NCBI RefSeq assembly: GCF_020520425.1
Contig: NC_079492.1
Span: forward strand, 114,859,157 to 114,923,156
DNA from: Spinacia oleracea
Lineage: Eukaryota > Streptophyta > Magnoliopsida > Caryophyllales > Amaranthaceae
Length of the DNA stretch: 64,000 nucleotides
Direction of reading: 5' to 3'
This document shows, in pieces, positions 23,661 through 35,439 of this stretch (position 1 is the first letter of the stretch; the number at the start of each line of letters is the position of its first letter). The position numbers were made by a program, and so were the translations under genes. Under the pieces are notes generated by a model. That model made no database searches and was not told the DNA's origin. It saw only the letters and a program-made list of their open reading frames with translations.

Positions 23661-25591
23661 AAGAGACCTTTTGTATAGAATGCCGCCTTCTATGACGAAA
23701 TTGGCTGACTGTAGTCCTAGCGCCCTTCGATTCTTGCTTGAACAGTGTGGGGGATACTCCGAACTTTGTAGATACCTTTGGATGTCTGTAAACCTAGGTT
23801 CATCTTCGTCTTGCTCGACGTTGTCAATAGCATGAACATATGCTGCTTCTTGACGGGTTTCAATTGTAAGTGGCATTTCAGCCATGCCGCTTGGAATGTT
23901 GATCATTGAGGCCAGCTTTGCCAGTGCATCGGCGAATTGATTCTCCTCTCTCGGGAGGTATGTATAGCGGAGCTCTTCTATTTGTTCAGACATCTACTCA
24001 AGGTAAGACTGGTATGGAGCCAGGCTCTCGCTCCTTACTTTCCATTTGCCTGAAATTTGATTGATGATTAGGGAGGAATCCCCGTACACTCGAAGTTTCT
24101 GGACACCTAGGGCTAAGGAGGCTTCCAGGTCCATAATGCATGCTTCATATTCTGCCGCATTGTTTGTGACGTTGAATTGCAGTTTTGCTGATATAGGAAT
24201 GTGCGTGCCGTCTGGGGCTACTAGAATTACTCCAACACCACATCCGTTCTGATTGGAGGCACCGTCGAAATGCATTGACCAACTGTCATCACTGGTCATT
24301 AAGATTTGCTCGTCAGGTAAGTCGTAATCTTCCTCTTCTGCCTCGACAGAACAGTCGGCTAGGAAATCTGAGACTGCTGAACCCTTGATAGACTTCTGTG
24401 GAATGTATTTGAGGTCGAATTCTGCTAGCATGACCAACCATCTGGACAAACGTCCGTTGAGTGCTGGTTTCTCGAATAGGTATTTGAGAGGATCGGCTTT
24501 GCTGATCACATGTATTGTATGGGAGAGCATGTAGTGCCGTAGTTTCTTTGTGGCCCAAACCAAGGTGATGCTGAGTTTCTCGAGCTGAGTGTATTTGGTC
24601 TCGTACTCGATCAGCTTTTTTCTTATGTAGTATACGATGTTCTCCTTGCCTTCAATTTCTTGAGCAAGCATAGCCCCCACTTCTGAATCTGTTGTTGTGA
24701 GGTAGAGCCTGAGGGGAATCCCTGGCATTGTTGGTTTTAGTACTGGTGGGTTGGAAAGATAGCTTTTGATTGTTTCGAATGCATGCTGACAATCGTCATC
24801 CCACACTTTGGGCTTGCTTTTTCGGAGCTTTCGAAATACTGGTTCACAGATCATTGTGAGTCTTGAAATGAACCTGCTGATGTATTGTAGTCTGCCGAAA
24901 AAACCCCGAATTTCCTTTTCATTTGTTGGTGGTTGCATCTCGAGAATTGCCTTGATTTTTGAAGGGTCAGCCTCTATGCCTCGAGAGCTGATGACATATC
25001 CGAGCAACTTGCCTGACGTTACCCCGAATGCGCACTTTTGAGGATTGAGCCTCATATTGTATTGTCTGAGCCTGTTGAAAAACTTTCGAAGTACTGAGGT
25101 ATGCTCGTGCCGTTCTTTGGATTTGACAATCATGTCATCGACATATTCCTCGATTTCCCTGTGAATCATATCGCTCATGATAGCTGTTGCTGTTCTTTGA
25201 TAAGTTGCTCCTGCGTTCTTTATTCCGAACGGCATAACTGTATAGCAATATGTACCCCACTGAGTGATGAAGGTTGTTTTCTCCATGTCTTCCTCTGCCA
25301 TGGGAATCTGATTGTAGCCTGCTTACCCGTCCATAAAAGAGAGTAAGGCATGATTTGCGGTGTTGTCGACCAGGACGTCGATGTGAGGCAATGGAAAACC
25401 GTCTTTGGGCTGGCCCTGTTAAGATCCCTATAGTCCACACACATTCGTACTTTTCCGTCTTTCTTTGGAACTGGGACGACATTTGCGATCCATTCTGGAT
25501 ATTTTTCTTCTCGAATAAACCCGACCTCTAACTGCTTGGAGACCTCTTCTTGAATTTTGAGGGAAACATCCGGTTTCATGCGACGGAGCTT
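23661..25591 (-). pseudogene. pol (RT-RNH-aRNH): Reverse transcriptase and two RNase H domains, interrupted
   Basis: From the N-terminus there is RT (VPVPKKDGKVRMCVDYRDLN, then YCYTVMPFGIKNAGATYQ and the YVDD catalytic motif), a gypsy RNase H, then a second RNase H of archaeal type beginning HFDGASNQNGCGVGVI. The double RNase H is diagnostic of Tat elements. Visible breaks are a frameshift near 25,410, a TAA at 25323-25325 and a TAG at 23994-23996, after which the same frame continues. The YVDD core itself is undamaged. Confidence 0.88.
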
Positions 25592-27410
25592 CTACTTGAT
25601 GGGCTTTGACCCTGGAATTGTATGCTGCCAATGCTTGGATCAACCCCTGGCATATCATGATAGGACCATGCGAAGATGTCTACATACTCTGAAAGTAGCT
25701 TGATAAGATCGTCCCGCTCTGATGGAGAAAGAGTTAAACCAATCTGAACTAGTTTTGAATCACTGCTGTTAGAAAGGTTGATTTTTTCTGTTTCCTCAAT
25801 TATGGGCGTCCTGTTTTCATGATTTTCGATAGCTTTTAGAAATTCAAAGTCAGTTTCTTGTGAAGCAAAGTTGTGTGGATTAGGATTTGATTTTGAATTA
25901 GGACTCGAAGAGTAAGTAGAAATTGAAGTGTTATTGAAATCAGCAATCATTACATTGACTGTTTTGACTTGAAGCTCGGCCTTTAGAGGCACTTGATTGA
26001 TGCAAGACTCTAGTTCTAGACACTTAGGCTCATTGCTAGACTCAGATCCAGACTCATCCTCAGACTCGGACTCGCTCATCATAGATCCTTCGCCCATAGT
26101 AATCTTGAACATTTTGCCGTTCGGAGCTGTTATCTTGAGAGACTTTCTCCAGCCATTGACCATCTTCTCACTTGGAGTAATCAGCTTAGATGGGTCGAAG
26201 TCTTCGATTTGAGTGATCATTTGAACCATGGTGTCTTCAGAAATGGTTGGGGTCATCTCCTGGCCAAATAGCAGACCGAAAGCTGGGGAATCAAGGCATT
26301 CAGGGTAGGCCTTGTCTTGTATTGGAGGAGCATCCTCTAGAAAGTGACAGTCTTGAAAGATCTCGAATCCGAGGTAGAGAACCCCCTTTGAAGAGTCATA
26401 GAATGGTTCTGGGAAGTCGAAGTATAAGTCATCCTCTCCTTCTTTCACGAATTGCCCATTGAGTGTGAGTTGATGAGGAGGTATTTTGAATTGATCTTTG
26501 CCAGCTCGACGGGCCTTTAGCTTAGCCTTTTGCTGCTTGTCATCGAACTTAGTAGGCTTGTATCCCAAACCGCAACAGTTGGTCTGTCCTTGGGCTTTGA
26601 AAGGAGATTCGGTGGGTGGTGGCAGAGTAGTGCCCAGGAAACGCCCACGCTTGATCATCATGCGTTTTGCCATGGGATTCATTCGGGATTCGATGGCCCC
26701 AACTTCAGCACTGAATCCCCAGAGGTCTTTGTCCCTGTCATCATGTTCGATTAGTATTAGAGCCTTGTCGGCTATCTTGGTCCTTGGATGAGACGCGTGC
26801 AGGGTAATGACATTTCCTTGGACCTCCATTCGGACTTTCTGGTGAAGTGAAGATGGCACTGCTTTGAGGTCATGGATCCAAGGTCTTCCTAGTAGGAGAT
26901 TGAAACTTGCTTTGATGTTAAGCACTTGAAAGCTCACTTTCCCCTCGATTGGCCCTGTGCGGAGTAGTAGAGTGAGAGTTCCCATTGCTTCCCGACGAGT
27001 GTTGTCATAGACACGAACACCTTGGGTGGAACTAGAAAAGTCACTAGGGGTGAAACCCCGATTTTCGGCAGTGCGGAGAGGACACACATTGATAGCCGAT
27101 CCATTGTCCACTAGAGTCATGGGGATGATCTTGTCTTTGTATTCAACAGTTAGATAGAGAGCCTTGTGATGGCCCGCCCCCTCAGGTGGGAGGTCTTCAT
27201 TAGTAAAGGTGATTCCTTCTTCCAGATTTGTAAGCAACCCGATCAATTCGTCAGGAGTGACTTTTGGGGTGACATTCAGTTTGACTAGAGCTTTGATAAG
27301 AGCGGTGCGGTGCTCTACAGAGGAAGCCATGAGTTGCCAAATATTGACCTCTGCCTTAGTGCGCTTCGATTGCTTGATTAGAGGGTTCTCCTCGGTGGGT
27401 AGAGGAACAT
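25592..27410 (-). pseudogene. pro: Aspartic protease and linker of Tat-type polyprotein
   Basis: A frame open from about 27410 down to 25576 carries a retropepsin-like domain. The active-site stretch is TLVDNGSAINV, with Asn where most proteases have Thr or Ser, a change common in plant Tat elements. The flap-end motif is LLGRPWIHDLKAVPSSLHQK. A long acidic linker (many Ser/Glu near residue 430) leads to the RT. The junction to RT is broken by an indel near 25,630 and a TAG at 25592-25594. It is offset by one frame from the upstream gag-remnant frame. Confidence 0.8.
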
Positions 27411-27809
27411 CTATTGCTGGTTCCTTCTGTTGGCTGGCTCTTGAATTCGACCAGACCTAGTCATGACTTGAACACTGTTTTCTGCCTTAGGGTTCAAATA
27501 CCAGTCGGCGCTTGAAATTTCTCTGCATTCATCGTCGGAGATGTTTTCAACAGGAGGGTCCTGATATGTGTCTTCATCATCGCTGGCCCAGATCCCGCAA
27601 ATGTCTCCTTGAGGTAACCCAGATTCTGAGTTTTCACTTGGCTGTACAAAGTGTGGTACAGACCCTTGATTATGAAATATTTCCTCTATCTCGAATGGTC
27701 CCACAACATGGAAAAGAGTTTCTTGATTGTCTTCGAGAGCCCTTATGCGAGCCTCAGCTTCCTCGACACGTTCATAGAGCTCTGCTACAGCTACTGCTAG
27801 TGAAGTCAT
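27411..27809 (-). CDS. Gag-remnant frame upstream of protease
   Basis: This is a 132-codon frame with an N-terminal coiled coil (AELYERVEEAEARIRALEDN), an acidic middle and, near its end, VMTRSGRIQEP, a motif that in plant Tat polyproteins lies between Gag and protease. No capsid domain and no CCHC zinc knuckle are present here or upstream, so the Gag core appears deleted. It overlaps the next frame with a one-base offset, so any fusion would need frameshifting. Whether it is translated is unknown. Confidence 0.5.
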   Translation of the reverse strand: MTSLAVAVAELYERVEEAEARIRALEDNQETLFHVVGPFEIEEIFHNQGSVPHFVQPSENSESGLPQGDICGIWASDDEDTYQDPPVENISDDECREISSADWYLNPKAENSVQVMTRSGRIQEPANRRNQQ

Positions 27810-28089
27810 CTTGAGTAGGATCTTGAGAAGAGGAATCAGAGCACCTAGTTAGGACATGATTTTGAACTTTAGAACTTGAACTTCCCGTCACATGATATGA
27901 TATGCATGCTATGAATGAGACCTAGACTTGACTCTAAGTGTCACTCCGAAGATTCGGGATTTTGGATTTTGTACTTGTATTCGGGATTTGCAACCCGTTG
28001 GAAATGTTTGAGAGGAGCGTTCATTCTTTTGTGAAAGTTGGCTCTTGTACTAGAACTTGAAATGTCGAAAAAGAGTATTTCGATCTATT

Positions 28090-28600
28090 GGAAATTGGAC
28101 TTATTTGAAGGGGATTTCAACCCGCTCTAGGATATGGGAATTGGACTTGTACTAGGAAATTGAATTTTCAAGGGAATTTTGACCCATTGGACTTGGAATA
28201 TTTGAAAGGAATTTCAACCCGATTGAAAGAGATTGATTTATTATTATTTGAAAGGAATCTCAACCCGTCAATATTTTGGGGGAGTTTCAACCCATTGGAC
28301 TTGGAGCATTTGAAGGTAATTTCAACCCATTGGAATTTGTATTATTTCAGGGGATTTTCAACCCGTCAATATTTTAGGGGAATTTCAACCCATTGGAATT
28401 GGAGTATTTGAAGGGAATTTCAACCCATTGGAATTTGTACTATTTCAGGAGATTTTCAACCCGTCGAATTGGAACTTGTATTATTTCAGGGGATTTTCAA
28501 CCCGTGGATTTGAACTTGTATTATTTCTGGGGATTTTCAACCCGTGGATTTGAACTTGTATTATTTCAGGGGATTTTCAACCCGTGGATTTTGAGTTTGA
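28090..28600. repeat. Tandem array A, about 40-bp units
   Basis: Units contain gggattttcaacccgtggat and alternate with attggacttg-like words. The last units, from about 28460 to 28590, have an exact 40-bp period; earlier ones are more diverged. It lies in the leader of the Tat element, where Gag would be expected. Confidence 0.85.
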
Positions 28601-28659
28601 CTCGAAGTTTGAATTTTGAAATGGAAAAGGACGCATTTTGTGTAGAACATGAAGTTTCG

Positions 28660-29660
28660 TATTTGGAAAATCCGGCATTATGTCGCCGTGGATTTGAGAT
28701 ATTTGAATTTGGGAACTTGAAAGTCCCGCATTATGCCGCCGTGGACTTGGAGTGTAGGATTCGAGATTTGAAGATTTGGAAATTTTGAACTTCGAGCTTG
28801 AGGTTTGAAATGCGGAATGGAAAATCGGCATTACGACGACATGTATTTGGAATTTGAAGTTTTGAGCATAGGACTTGAAATTCGAAAGATTGACATGGAA
28901 TTTGAGGTTTGAAAATTGGAGTTGAAAAGTTGGCGTTACGCCGGTCATGAACTTTGGCATTTGAACTTTGAGGTTTTGAGACTTGGAATTGGCAACTTGA
29001 CTTTGATGCTTGAAGACTTGAATGTTTGAAATAGAAAATCCGGCATTACGCCGTTGGATTTGTGGTTTTTGACTTTGAAGTTTGAAGCTTGAAATTTGGA
29101 CTAGAAAATCCGGCATTAAGGCGTCGTTGGATTAGGTCTTGACTTGGAACTTGAAACTCGAAATTTGGACTAGAAGATCCGGCATTATGGCGCCGTTGGG
29201 TTGTGTTTGAAAATTGAAGTTTTGGACTAGAAAGTTTGAATTTGAACTTGAAGCTTGAGGACTAGGAAATTCGGCATTAGGACACCGTTGGATTCGGACT
29301 TGAAAATTGAGATTTTGGACTAGAAAATTTGGATTGCACTTTGAAACTTGGAATTTGGACTAGAAAATCCGGCAATATGACGCCGTTGGATTTGGACTTG
29401 ACTTGGAGATTTGAGGTTTTGAAAATAGAAAATCCGGCATTATGACGCCGTTGGATTGCATTTTGAACTCGGAACTTGGATTTTTGACTCGAAAATCCTG
29501 CATTATGACGCCGTTGGATTAAACTTTGAACTTGAAAATTGGAATTTGGACTCAAAAATCCGGCATTATGACGTCGTTGGATTGAATTTTGAGTTTGAAA
29601 CTTGGAATTTGGACTCGAAAATCCGGCATTATGACGCCGTTGGATTGAATTTTGAGTTTG
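28660..29660. repeat. Tandem array B, units of about 63 bp
   Basis: Units are marked by aaatccggcattatgacgcc. Successive copies start near 29435, 29498, 29561 and 29624, a 63-bp period; older units to the left are irregular. 63 bp is 21 codons, and the minus strand stays open over long stretches with the recurrent peptide QRRHNAGF. I take this as a by-product of the period unless expression shows otherwise. Confidence 0.85.
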
Positions 29661-30540
29661 GCATTTGTGCGTGAGGCGCGTTTAAGGGTTTTGAATCAAA
29701 TGGAGTGACACTCCTAAAGACCCTAAAATCGGCGATTTAGATGCATGAGGTTTGAATGATGCTCCTAGGGGTTTGGTTTCCTAGTTGGAGGCTAATTGGT
29801 TTTGGCAAGCTAGAACTCGAGGTTAGCCATTCACGCGTGCAAAGACGCCCACACAATGCACAAGTAGCACGTTGTCACACTAATCATGAATATGAATGCG
29901 ACATGCAAAGTTCTCAACCTAAGGTCGGTCTAAGTTTTTGTATGATGCAAGTGGTCGGCTTTGGATGTCAAAAAGGTACTCGGCTAAGAGACGGATCCGG
30001 CGATAAGCTTTCATGTTCCGCCTAAGGGAAGTGTGTGTCGGAAGAAGGCCTCCATACTTGACATCGGGAATGTCAAGCAAATGCCAAGTTTCGATAGGCG
30101 CGGAAATGGTCACACACTTTGGTCGGGAACCATATGGAGAGTCACCATTTTGTTTCCCCCGGGGCTAGCCCGAATGTAGAACACATCCGTTTGGGCAAGG
30201 GTAGAAATTCATTTTACACAATATGGTTTTCGAAAAATGCATGAAATGCCTAGAAATTGAAATTGAAATCGTACTTGAATTTGTATTTGTAAAGCCCGTT
30301 TTTCGGCACTCGTTCACGAGGCTTGGGAGAGTCCTTCCAGATGTAAAAACAGACTAACTCCCAACACGAAAAGTTGAGCAAAAGTGGGCGACAAGCCACT
30401 GTGAGCCACTGTCCTGGATGCAGGCAGCGGCGTTGGGCGCAGGGGCTGCGCCTGGCGCCAATGCTGGCATCCAGTACTTCGGCAGATCAGTGGCTGGTTG
30501 CTCGAAATCTGCTCTCATTTTCAAAATTGAAATTAGAAAA
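29661..30540 (-). other. Leader of the Tat element
   Basis: This stretch lies between array B and the primer site. I recognise no gag-like coding. It holds another GC-rich block of the gcgcctggcgcc type (30425-30465), like those upstream of the TATA boxes in this element. Confidence 0.5.
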
Positions 30541-30559
30541 TTCCCCAGTGGAGTCGCCA
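30541..30559 (-). other. Primer-binding site, probably tRNA-Arg
   Basis: On the minus strand TGGCGACTCCACTGGGGAA starts five bases inside the right LTR. It begins TGG, complementary to a tRNA CCA end. From memory, the sequence fits the 3' end of a plant tRNA-Arg, a primer used by Ogre/Tat elements. Confidence 0.75.
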
Positions 30560-30564
30560 ATTAC

Positions 30565-32577
30565 AGTAGGGGGTTTTTTTTTGATCTTTTTCCCGTTTCC
30601 TACAATGGGGGGTTTGGCACGCGGCGGTTCGTTTAGAGAACCGTTGAATTATTTTTGCACCTCGAAGGAGTCGCCACCAAACTTATTTTAGGTCTTGTTT
30701 GGGAAGACCGCACAATGACTCTATTTTTGGATAAGGCCTTGAATCCTTGAAACGGATGGGTGAGATCCGGGCTCGGGAACGAAAATGCTTATTCGGCGAG
30801 CATTAGAAATATTCAAGTACGTTGGCACAACATTGTTTCGAAAATAAACCCTAAGATTAGACTATGTGGGTTTGAAAATTAGAACAAAATAGAATTTCTA
30901 ATTGTACGGTGGTCACTTTGCTTTAAAGATTGATTTAAGGAACCTAAGGCCGGTTTGTCCAAAAATATCTTCGTTAAGCGTGATGTAGCCTTTGTATTTT
31001 GTTGTATTTAGCATGTTGGTGATGAAAGCAATAAAGCACATAAAGCAACATCACAATACTAAATAAAGTGCGGAATTAGTAAATACAAGACCCCCTAGAA
31101 AAGGACTAGGGAGTAGGTCCACATTGCCTAGAAATGGACTAGGCAAGTAAAGGTGCGGAATTGAAAGTGCGATATTGAAATTGCGGTATTGAAATTGCGG
31201 TATTGAAATTGCGAAGTGCGATATTGAAAGTGCGATATTGAAATTTTTACTTGGGCACATGAGATTCGAACGCCAAGCGGCTCCTTAAAAAAAAGTGCGC
31301 CCGACACGAATTCAAAGCCAAAAATCTCAACTTGGGAGAGGTTGCTCAACCCAAATGTCCTAGATTTTGCATATTGAACTTGAAATTGAAAGCTTGAACA
31401 TTGAAAGGTTTGAACTTGAAAAGATTGAAACTTGAACTTGAAATGATTGAAATTTGAACTTGAAATGATCCTAGTTTAGGGAGGTAGTTATGAACAACCC
31501 TAAACATGGTGGGATCTTTGAAATTTGAAAACTTGAACTTGTATATTGAAAAATGGAGTCTTGAATCTCAAAAGACTAAACCTTTATATGCTAAAAGGTG
31601 TCACCTTTGATTACTTCACACTTGAAGGTGATCTTAGTTCAAAGAGATGAATGCAAACAACTTTGAACATCCTTGAATCTTGAAAATTTGTATTTTGTAT
31701 TTTGAAAATGTTTGTATTTTTGAAAAAGCATGTATGATTGTTGCAAGTGGTGTTTTTTATGACAAAAAACACCAACTTGCTAATCATTTGAAATCAAAAT
31801 AGCATAATTGATTGAAATGGGATTCGGATTTACCTAGTTAGGCTTAGGCACGAGCTCCCAATTGCTCTTGAATTTTGGAATTTTTGTATTGGAATTTTTG
31901 TATGTGTTTTGAAGAGTTTTGAAGTTTGTATTGTGAGGATTAATATCGAAATTACGACGCTGTATGTGTTGTGCCCCTCTCTTTTTTCGAAGGAAATGAG
32001 GGGTATTTATAGGAGGGAAATGGTGCAAAACGCCAGCACACGCCAGCGCCTGGCGCCAGGCCAGCGCTGGGCGCTGCTGACGTGGGCTGAATGCCGCCAT
32101 AAAGGACGGAAAGATGCCGTCCTTGATTTGTCTTGTATGGGTGTACCTTCATACGAATAGTACGATGTTTTGCACGTAGTGTTTGCTTGGAGGTTAAGGC
32201 TTGAATTTGCGTCTAAAAACAAACCTTTCTCGGGATTTTGAATTCCGGTTTTACGGGGCGGGGCCAGGCATGCTCGGTTTTGTGGGTCGGCCCCTGAATT
32301 TGACTTGCCTTATATGATTTTGAGTGGAAAAGGCCTAGTAAGACCAATGGGATAGTCCACTAATTGAGATTGAACTTGGATTTTGAAATTGGATTTTGGA
32401 AGTTGTATTTTGTACCGAGTTCCGGGAGGGGAACGGTCTCGGGGATTGGATTTTGGACTTTGGATTTCGGAGGTATTCTTAGCAATTGGGATTTCCGCCT
32501 GGAGTTACTCCAATCGCCTAACAAGGATAATGGTATCGTCATCATCCCAAAGGGGAGACACAAATTAGGTGTCTACA
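30565..32577 (-). repeat. Right LTR (5' LTR in sense orientation)
   Basis: This 2,013-bp copy is nearly identical to 14288-16315. Its inner end has A where the other LTR has T (AGTAGGGG against TGTAGGGG), so the canonical dinucleotide is lost. It carries fewer copies of the 14-bp repeat (31160-31245) and one extra short unit near 31880-31890. High similarity suggests a fairly recent insertion; no age was calculated. Confidence 0.95.
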
Positions 32578-32582
32578 ATGAC

Positions 32583-33401
32583 ATGAACCATCTAATAGCA
32601 TAGTGGTAAAGGCTTTATTGTTTAAACTCAAGGTCAAGGGTTCAAACCTTACGCAAAACATGTTTGTCACTTTTTATTAGATTGAACCAAATTAAATAGA
32701 GTTGTAGTACCTAATTATGTTTATAAGATTATGATTCCTAATTTTCTTTTTAAGGATAGAACACTTATTTTCACATTTGCCAGTAAGTAATTTAAACCAT
32801 TAATATATTAAATTATCAATAAGGAAAAAGTATTAAAAAACAATAGTTATATTTTGTAAGTATTTATTAAGTCGGATCCAAGCTAGAAAATGCTACACGA
32901 CTATGTAATAAAGTATTAACAATCACCAAAACACAGAGAAAGAAGAGTGTGTGAATATAATAGCTAGTGTAAAAATCAAAGAGTTGCATATAAAAAATCG
33001 AGGAATTACGTAGTAGAGTAGTAGATAGATAAAATTTAAGCAAGTTTTGAGCATGTGTAAAGAAGTTACGTAATTTTTTTAAGTGATTAAATATTACCAT
33101 CAATGGCAGTGATAATTATTGAATTTGGTTGTTAAAATATACGGAGTATAAAAATATTACAATCAATGGCGGTGTTAATTATCGAATTTAGTTGTTAAAA
33201 TATTACAGAGTACTATAGTAACTTTTTCTGTAAACTCATATTTAGCTTTGATTGATTTTCTAATTTATTTAAAATCCTCATTATGTACGGAGTAAGTACA
33301 AATCAGTTACAATACTACTTTAATTTTTTTTATATAAAAATCCCTACTACATAAATGGATTAATTTTGTGTGTAAAAAAATGGTTTAATTTTTATAAAAA
33401 G
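32583..33401. other. AT-rich spacer; possible SINE head at 32586-32660
   Basis: At 32592-32610 tagcatagtggtaaaggc resembles an RNA polymerase III A box, and gggttcaaacc at about 32637 resembles a B box, the arrangement of a tRNA-derived SINE head. There is no tRNA cloverleaf I could complete. Further right, a roughly 71-bp unit (caatggcagtgataattattgaattt) is repeated twice at 33100-33220. No gene is seen. Confidence 0.4.
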
Positions 33402-33410
33402 ATAATCTTA

Positions 33411-34443
33411 GGATTTTTTGTTATTTACCACCTAAAAAAAACCCAAAATTTTGTTTTACCACCTAAAAATCTCAAAGTTTTAAATTACCACCTAAAAAAC
33501 TACATAATTATTTTTTTCACCACCTGTTAACAGATCCGTTAACAATTCTGTAAAGTAGGCCCCACTTTTGGTTTCACTTCAACTACATAATTTTGTTGGG
33601 GTGAAGAAGGAAGCAGAATAAGAAGCTTGCAAAAACCGAACAAGAAAGGAGATTATACAATAAGGATCAGTTGGGACAATCCCTGGCAAAGTGACCTTCC
33701 TCTACACAATTGAAGCAGTCCACTCTTCCTCTACCACCACCACCACGTCCACCACCATAGTATCCCCCTCTCCTCCCACCACCACCACCACCACGATGCC
33801 CTCTTCCAATTCTCCCTCCGGTGCCGCGGGAGCCACTGAATCCCTTACCCCTTCCTCCATCAGCAGGAGCAGCGTAACAATCGGTGGCTCTGTTTCTTCC
33901 ATCTTCGGCGACCTCCAGCTGAAACCCACCCTTTGACCGTCGTAAATCCATCGAATTTGATGGAAATTGGATGGACAAAGATATCCATGTTCTGCCATTT
34001 AAGCTATCAAAGAAGTCTATTGCTGATTATTCTTCAATTCACTCGCCATTAATAAGGATTTATATTGCTAATTTATTATTGTTGAATTGTTCGTCAGGTA
34101 ATGTAAAAGTTGACTTATTTTGAATAATAATTTGATTTTATTGTCTATAGAATTGAATTGCATGTTTTGGGTGAATATTATATCAATTGTAGTTCGTTGT
34201 TTCTCTTTGTGAATCAAACAACGAACTGGTATCTATTAGTGTTAGAGCAATTGGTGCTTATGGGAGTAATTAGGGAAGAACAAGTTGGAAGTGGGCCCCA
34301 CTTATAATAGAGCTGTTAATGGGTCTGTTAATAGGTGGTGAAAAAAAAATGTAATTATTTAGGTGGTAATTTAAAACTTTGAGATTTCTAGGTGGTAAAA
34401 CAAAAATTTGGGTTTTTTTTAGGTGGTAAATGACAAAAAATCC
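33411..34443. mobile_element. Mutator-like element carrying a gene fragment (Pack-MULE type)
   Basis: Long terminal inverted repeats of about 130 bp (33411-33545 and 34310-34443) begin GGATTTTTTG and contain several ACCACCTAAAAA words. The flanks 33402-33410 (ataatctta) and 34444-34452 (agaatctta) are a 9-bp duplication with one mismatch. Long TIRs and a 9-bp duplication identify Mutator-like elements. There is no transposase; the interior is a host-derived gene fragment. Confidence 0.85.
33667..33998 (-). pseudogene. Cold-shock domain / glycine-rich zinc-knuckle protein, truncated and frameshifted
   Basis: The parent family (plant CSP/GRP2 proteins) binds nucleic acids, acting as RNA chaperones. 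In one frame the end of a cold-shock domain is visible (DIFVHPISIKFDGFTTV). After a frameshift near 33,930 comes FQLEVAEDGRNRATD, a glycine-rich stretch with GGGG and RGG runs, and one CCHC knuckle CFNCVEEGHFARDC, then a stop at 33667. The N-terminal half of the cold-shock domain is missing. It lies wholly between the terminal repeats of the Mutator-like element. Confidence 0.8.
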
Positions 34444-34452
34444 AGAATCTTA

Positions 34453-34926
34453 TATTGGTTATATTTGCTACCAAAATATTGAAAAGATAATTTACAAAAT
34501 ATTTCCCATTCTATAGAATCAAATCGTTTTAGAGGTTGGAGACGTGAATCAGAGTTTTCATTACAACTTGTAGGGTTGACTTACATTCTAGTTGACTCAA
34601 AATCGTTGTATATCATTCAAAATGGTAATTATTGTCCACTTGAATTTTTTTCGTTATCATAAACACGTGCATGTTGTTCATTATATGACCATACTATTTT
34701 TCATATAAACATGTTAACTCCCGCGTTTATTCAATTATTTGATTATTTTCATATTTGAATGTTTCCAAACACGATTGGCTAAAAACATATGCGATGCATT
34801 CCAAATGAAAACAAAACCCCTCACTGTACTTCAAAATTGTGTCATTTTTAGTTTTTCACTTTTCTAAGGGTATACCCTACTTTAACCACAAAGTAAAAAT
34901 GTAATGTTCTTAGCCTTATTCCTAAC
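34453..34926. other. AT-rich spacer, no gene
   Basis: No coding exon, repeat boundary or RNA gene was recognised in this stretch. Confidence 0.5.
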
Positions 34927-35139
34927 ACTTATAAAAGAGAGAACTTGTCTTTACTATTCACATAATAGTGTAATTACTGAATTGCCCCAACTTTCATACT
35001 TATAAAAGAGAGAACTTGTCTTTACTGTTCACGTAATAGTGTAATTACTGAATTGCCTCAACTTTCATACTTATAAAAGAGAGAACTTATCTTTACTATT
35101 CACATAATAGTGTAATTACTGAATTGCCCCAACTTTCAT
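34927..35139 (+). repeat. 71-bp direct repeat, three copies
   Basis: Copies start at 34927, 34998 and 35069 and are nearly identical (acttataaaagagagaac ... gaattgccccaactttcat). Confidence 0.92.
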
Positions 35140-35439
35140 GCACAATTTTTTTTGTCTTCTACCTTACAGACAGTGTAATGTCTGTTTAGACCCCGGTGTT
35201 CGTATTTTGCTCTCCCCCTTCTTTTTCTTCACTTCCCTGCTTCTAAGATCTTTCCTCTCTCCGTATTTTCTACTCTCAGCGCAGACTTAGAACAGAGACA
35301 CAATGGCGATGGAGAAGTCACAAGCATCATCCATTTTCTACGGGTTAGGGCATGAACTTCCGAATATTTCTGAAAATTAGGGTTTCAATTTTTCAGAAAA
35401 CGGCCAGGTATTCGCGATTTTGATCAATTGATGCGATTT

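Larger units (their letters stand above)
14288..32577 (-). mobile_element. Ty3/gypsy LTR retrotransposon, Tat lineage, with antisense genes
   Basis: A complete-length 18,290-bp element is bounded by two 2-kb LTRs and the 5-bp duplication ATGAC (14283-14287 and 32578-32582). The sense strand is minus, as shown by pol, by the primer site next to the right LTR and by the polypurine tract next to the left LTR. Order in the sense direction: 5' LTR, primer site, leader with tandem arrays, a gag-remnant frame, protease, RT-RNase H, a second (archaeal-type) RNase H, integrase, two opposite-strand genes, polypurine tract, 3' LTR. The dual RNase H and lack of a chromodomain place it in the Tat group. 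The gag core is absent and pol has frameshifts and stops, so this copy cannot move alone. Extra and antisense ORFs are known in Tat elements. Confidence 0.93.

Noticed and set aside
28577..29555. 179- and 92-codon minus-strand frames in array B
   Set aside because: The period is 63 bp, a multiple of three, so one open unit keeps the array open. No domain is recognisable.
32586..32660. tRNA gene
   Set aside because: A- and B-box-like words are present but no cloverleaf or anticodon stem could be completed; kept only as a SINE-like head.
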